From NCBI GenBank assembly GCA_014804185.1, contig JAAVAG010000146.1, positions 1-13,738 of the forward strand: DNA of 13,738 nt, given 5' to 3'. Each line of letters begins with the position of its first letter. Positions within the stretch are counted from its first letter, which is position 1. Of the stretch, positions 11,556 to 13,738 are shown piece by piece. Made by a program: the position numbers and the translations under genes. This stretch comes from Lachnospiraceae bacterium. Lineage in GTDB: Bacteria > Bacillota > Clostridia > Lachnospirales > Lachnospiraceae. The notes under the pieces were generated by a model, which saw nothing but the letters and a program-made list of their open reading frames with translations, was not told the DNA's origin and ran no database searches.

Positions 11556-13151
11556 CTAGAACTGGTTATATATGAACTGGCTGGCATCGTACCCCACGCC
11601 GTATGCGCCAAAAAGCAGCACCGCAAGAAACAGGCCGTACCAGACAAAAGTCCGTATCCAGACCGGCTTTGCCGCGATCCGCTCCCGCACACCGCCCGTT
11701 CTCTGCAGCAGACTGACAACAATCAGAATTACCAGCCCCGCCAACAGGATAAAATAATCCTTCCCCGCCAGCCCAAGCCCCATCAGTCCGCCGCGAAACA
11801 TTTCTCCCCAGTTCCATCTGGTGAACATCGTTCCGAACATCCGGAAAGTCAGCGGCACATCCCGATAACAGTCAAACATACGCAGGCTGCTCATCAGCAG
11901 CACCGTCCGCAGCACCTGAAACGCCCGGAATCCCCATTTTTCTTTCGCCTGCGGAAAACGGCCGTGAAATCTGCGGTACAGAGGTTCCAGTTCCTGAGAG
12001 ATCATGATCACCACAAAGTTTCCCAGTCCCCAGACAATAAAGTTCCAGCTGGCGCCGTGCCAGATACCGGTGGTAAACCACACTACAAACGATGAAAGAT
12101 ACACCGGCACTCGTTTCCCCAGCGCATCTCCCAGATGCTTTCTGGAAAATTTGGACAGATTCAGCATGGGCTGGCACACGGAAATCGGATAAAAGATATA
12201 GTCCGTAAACCAGGTTCCCATTGTGATATGCCACCTGTTCCAGTATTCCTTGATATTTTTGGAAAAATACGGACGATGAAAGTTTTCCGCCACGCGGATT
12301 CCCAGCATTTCGGCGATACCGATGGTAATATCGATTCCCCCTGTAAAATCCGCATACAATTCCAGGGCATAAAAAAGCATTCCGGCAAACACATACGCAC
12401 CCTGATAGGTGTCCGGATTCTGAATCAGCGCATTCACCGCCACCAGCATGCGGTCGGCGATAACCATCTTCTTAAAATATCCCCACAGAATACGCTGCAG
12501 ACCGCGGGACACCGTGACCGCATCGAACCTGTGCTCTGCAAACAGACTTTTCGAGAGCGCGTCAAACCGGCTGATAGGCCCCTGCACAAGCTGTGGAAAA
12601 AAGGATACAAACAGCGCGAATTTGAAAAAATGAGTCTCCGCCTCGTATTTCCCCCGGTACACGTCTATGATATATCCCAATGTCTGGAACGTGTAAAAGG
12701 AAATGCCCAGAGGGAGTACAAAGTCCACAGGTGAAATCCGTCCCCCGCTGCCAAAGGTATGTAGCAGGGAATTGATATTGGCAATGGTGAAATTGGTGTA
12801 TTTCAGCACCGCCAGTATTCCCAGATTGAGCAGCAAAGTAAGAAGCAGCCATCTCCACTGCTTCTTCTTTTCCACCGCCTTATACGCCTTTTTCTCCTCG
12901 CGGTTCATCTGCGCCTTATGCTCTGCCAGATATTGCTCCTGCCTGCGCTTCATGCTCCGCAGCTTCATCCCTGCCAGATAGGCGGAGATTGTCGTGATCA
13001 GTATAAAAGGCAGATATGCTGCCCCCGCAATGGCATAAAACACATAGTCCGCCGCCAACAACAGACACCACTGGAACCTCTTCGGCACCAGATAATAGAG
13101 CACTGCCGTCACCAGCACAAAAATCATAAATTCATAGGAAGTAAAAAGCAT
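11556..13151 (-). CDS. MBOAT family O-acyltransferase, DltB-like
   Basis: 531 residues and strongly hydrophobic, with about ten or more membrane helices. A charged loop lies at about 63-98 (RRQEQYLAEHKAQMNREEKK). The conserved MBOAT core is present: FVLPLGISFYTFQTLGYIIDVYRG (144-167), SFFPQLVQGPISRF (183-196), NRWHITMGTWFTDYIFYPI (305-323) with H308, and the catalytic TGIWHGASWNF (361-371) with H365. It should move an acyl group from the carrier protein across the membrane to an outside acceptor, as DltB does with D-alanine. DltB is shorter (about 400 residues), so this is nearer the longer alginate O-acetylase (AlgI)-like members in size; the carrier-protein context favours a Dlt-type role. 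I chose the ATG at 13151 because GGAGGA lies 8 bases upstream, inside the end of the carrier gene. The ATG at 13178 would overlap that gene and has no such site. Confidence 0.93.
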   Translation of the reverse strand: MLFTSYEFMIFVLVTAVLYYLVPKRFQWCLLLAADYVFYAIAGAAYLPFILITTISAYLAGMKLRSMKRRQEQYLAEHKAQMNREEKKAYKAVEKKKQWRWLLLTLLLNLGILAVLKYTNFTIANINSLLHTFGSGGRISPVDFVLPLGISFYTFQTLGYIIDVYRGKYEAETHFFKFALFVSFFPQLVQGPISRFDALSKSLFAEHRFDAVTVSRGLQRILWGYFKKMVIADRMLVAVNALIQNPDTYQGAYVFAGMLFYALELYADFTGGIDITIGIAEMLGIRVAENFHRPYFSKNIKEYWNRWHITMGTWFTDYIFYPISVCQPMLNLSKFSRKHLGDALGKRVPVYLSSFVVWFTTGIWHGASWNFIVWGLGNFVVIMISQELEPLYRRFHGRFPQAKEKWGFRAFQVLRTVLLMSSLRMFDCYRDVPLTFRMFGTMFTRWNWGEMFRGGLMGLGLAGKDYFILLAGLVILIVVSLLQRTGGVRERIAAKPVWIRTFVWYGLFLAVLLFGAYGVGYDASQFIYNQF

Positions 13152-13155
13152 GCCG

Positions 13156-13398
13156 CTAATCCTCCAGCAGTTCCTCAATCAGTCCGCACAGCGCTTCCGC
13201 GGAGTTAAAATACTGAGGATCAATCTTGTCGGCGGGTACTGTCACATCCCATTCGTTGTTGATTTCCGAGATCAGCGACACAATATCAAAAGAGTCCAGT
13301 ATCTTGTCGTCGATCAGGGTGTCGCAGGTTTCAAAATCCACATCCGGGTGAAGATCGCTGAGGATCTCCAGTAAAGTTTCCATAATGTTCTCGTCCAT
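13156..13398 (-). CDS. Acyl carrier protein, DltC-like
   Basis: 80 residues, acidic and helical. S36 in ILDSFDIVSLI is the attachment site for the 4'-phosphopantetheine arm, in the DSxxxxxLI pattern of carrier proteins. It should carry the aminoacyl or acyl group activated by the upstream adenylating enzyme and hand it to the MBOAT protein. The ATG at 13398 has AAAGGAG 8 bases upstream; a second ATG five codons later is less likely. It lies 29 bases after the adenylating enzyme gene and 4 bases before the MBOAT start, so the genes are in one operon. The symbol dltC is not given because the cargo is unproven. Confidence 0.92.
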   Translation of the reverse strand: MDENIMETLLEILSDLHPDVDFETCDTLIDDKILDSFDIVSLISEINNEWDVTVPADKIDPQYFNSAEALCGLIEELLED

Positions 13399-13427
13399 GT
13401 TTTCTTCTCCTTTAGCTTTTCATTTTT

Positions 13428-13738
13428 TTACTTTCTTTTCCTGTTTTCTCTCTCTTCCCCGTATCTCTCTTTCAGCGCGACCCGGTTGATCTTGCCGTTG
13501 GGGGTAAGCGGCATTTCATCCAACCGCTTTACAAAATTGGGAATCATGTATCTGGGCAGCTTTTCTTTCAGCGCCGCCGTCAGCTGTCCGGCATCAATAT
13601 CACCCACGTAATAAAGCGCTATCTTTCCCTTTTCTCTGTCATAAATACAGCCGGCCAGACGGATGTCCTGCATACTGCTTACATTGGCCTCAATCTCTCC
13701 CAGTTCGATGCGGTGCCCCATATGCTTGATCTGGTAAT
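13428..13738 (-). CDS. C-terminal end of an AMP-forming amino-acid adenylation enzyme, DltA-like (5' part outside window)
   Basis: About 102 residues are visible; the rest lies beyond the right edge. They start at the A8 core motif YQIKHMGHRIELGEIE and include the A10 motif PLTPNGKINR, whose Lys is the usual catalytic residue of adenylation. The tail is short and basic (ERENRKRK), with no fused carrier domain, so the carrier is the separate protein encoded just downstream. In a dlt-like operon this enzyme activates D-alanine (or another acid) with ATP and loads the carrier protein. The visible part cannot tell which substrate is used. Confidence 0.88.
   Translation of the reverse strand, partial: YQIKHMGHRIELGEIEANVSSMQDIRLAGCIYDREKGKIALYYVGDIDAGQLTAALKEKLPRYMIPNFVKRLDEMPLTPNGKINRVALKERYGEERENRKRK

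Overview
The window looks like a chromosomal segment from a Gram-positive anaerobe of the Clostridia, most probably a gut Lachnospiraceae. Base composition is roughly half G+C, most starts have strong AAAGGAG/GGAGG ribosome binding sites, and the gene content fits: a GH27 alpha-galactosidase with an AraC regulator, a dlt-like operon with an MBOAT protein and a GDC-type SGNH-like protein, and a PurF paralogue lacking the N-terminal Cys. I see no rRNA, tRNA, CRISPR array, insertion sequence or phage gene. Family assignments come from reading motifs in the translations, not from database searches.

Layout. (1) Positions 1-1522, minus strand: an AraC-family regulator followed by a membrane-anchored metallo-beta-lactamase-fold (ComEC C-domain-like) protein that runs off the left edge. 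(2) Positions 1704-4568, plus strand, divergent from the regulator: a tightly packed run of GH27 alpha-galactosidase, a 63-residue zinc-ribbon protein (ATGA overlap), a LysR regulator and a HAD phosphatase (8-base overlap). (3) Positions 4630-5249: a promoter and a protein that is almost entirely one unbroken coiled coil, encoded by nested 21-bp and 63-bp tandem repeats. (4) Positions 5413-6441: a putative promoter with an inverted repeat across it, then a 302-residue XRE-type protein whose C-terminal part reads as a degenerate, rearranged copy of the cytoplasmic domain of FlhA/FHIPEP, the flagellar/type III export-gate protein. No flagellar gene lies in the window. (5) A hairpin terminator at 6453-6477 separates this from the minus-strand block. 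(6) Positions 6512-13738, all minus strand. In transcription order: the end of an amino-acid-adenylating enzyme, an acyl carrier protein, an MBOAT acyltransferase and a DltD/SGNH-like protein (together a dlt-like surface D-alanylation or acylation operon in the order A-C-B-D); then a lipoprotein, a PurF-like phosphoribosyltransferase without its glutaminase nucleophile, purA with its own promoter and leader hairpin, and a small two-helix membrane protein.

How the genes fit together. The left part is a sugar-utilisation locus: the AraC protein probably controls the divergent alpha-galactosidase operon. The right part joins a cell-envelope modification operon to purine genes. The best candidates for something undescribed are the XRE-FlhA-like fusion (5533-6441), the PurF-like protein with a dismantled glutaminase site (8426-9832), and the surface-modification protein with Cys where SGNH enzymes have Ser (10479-11531).
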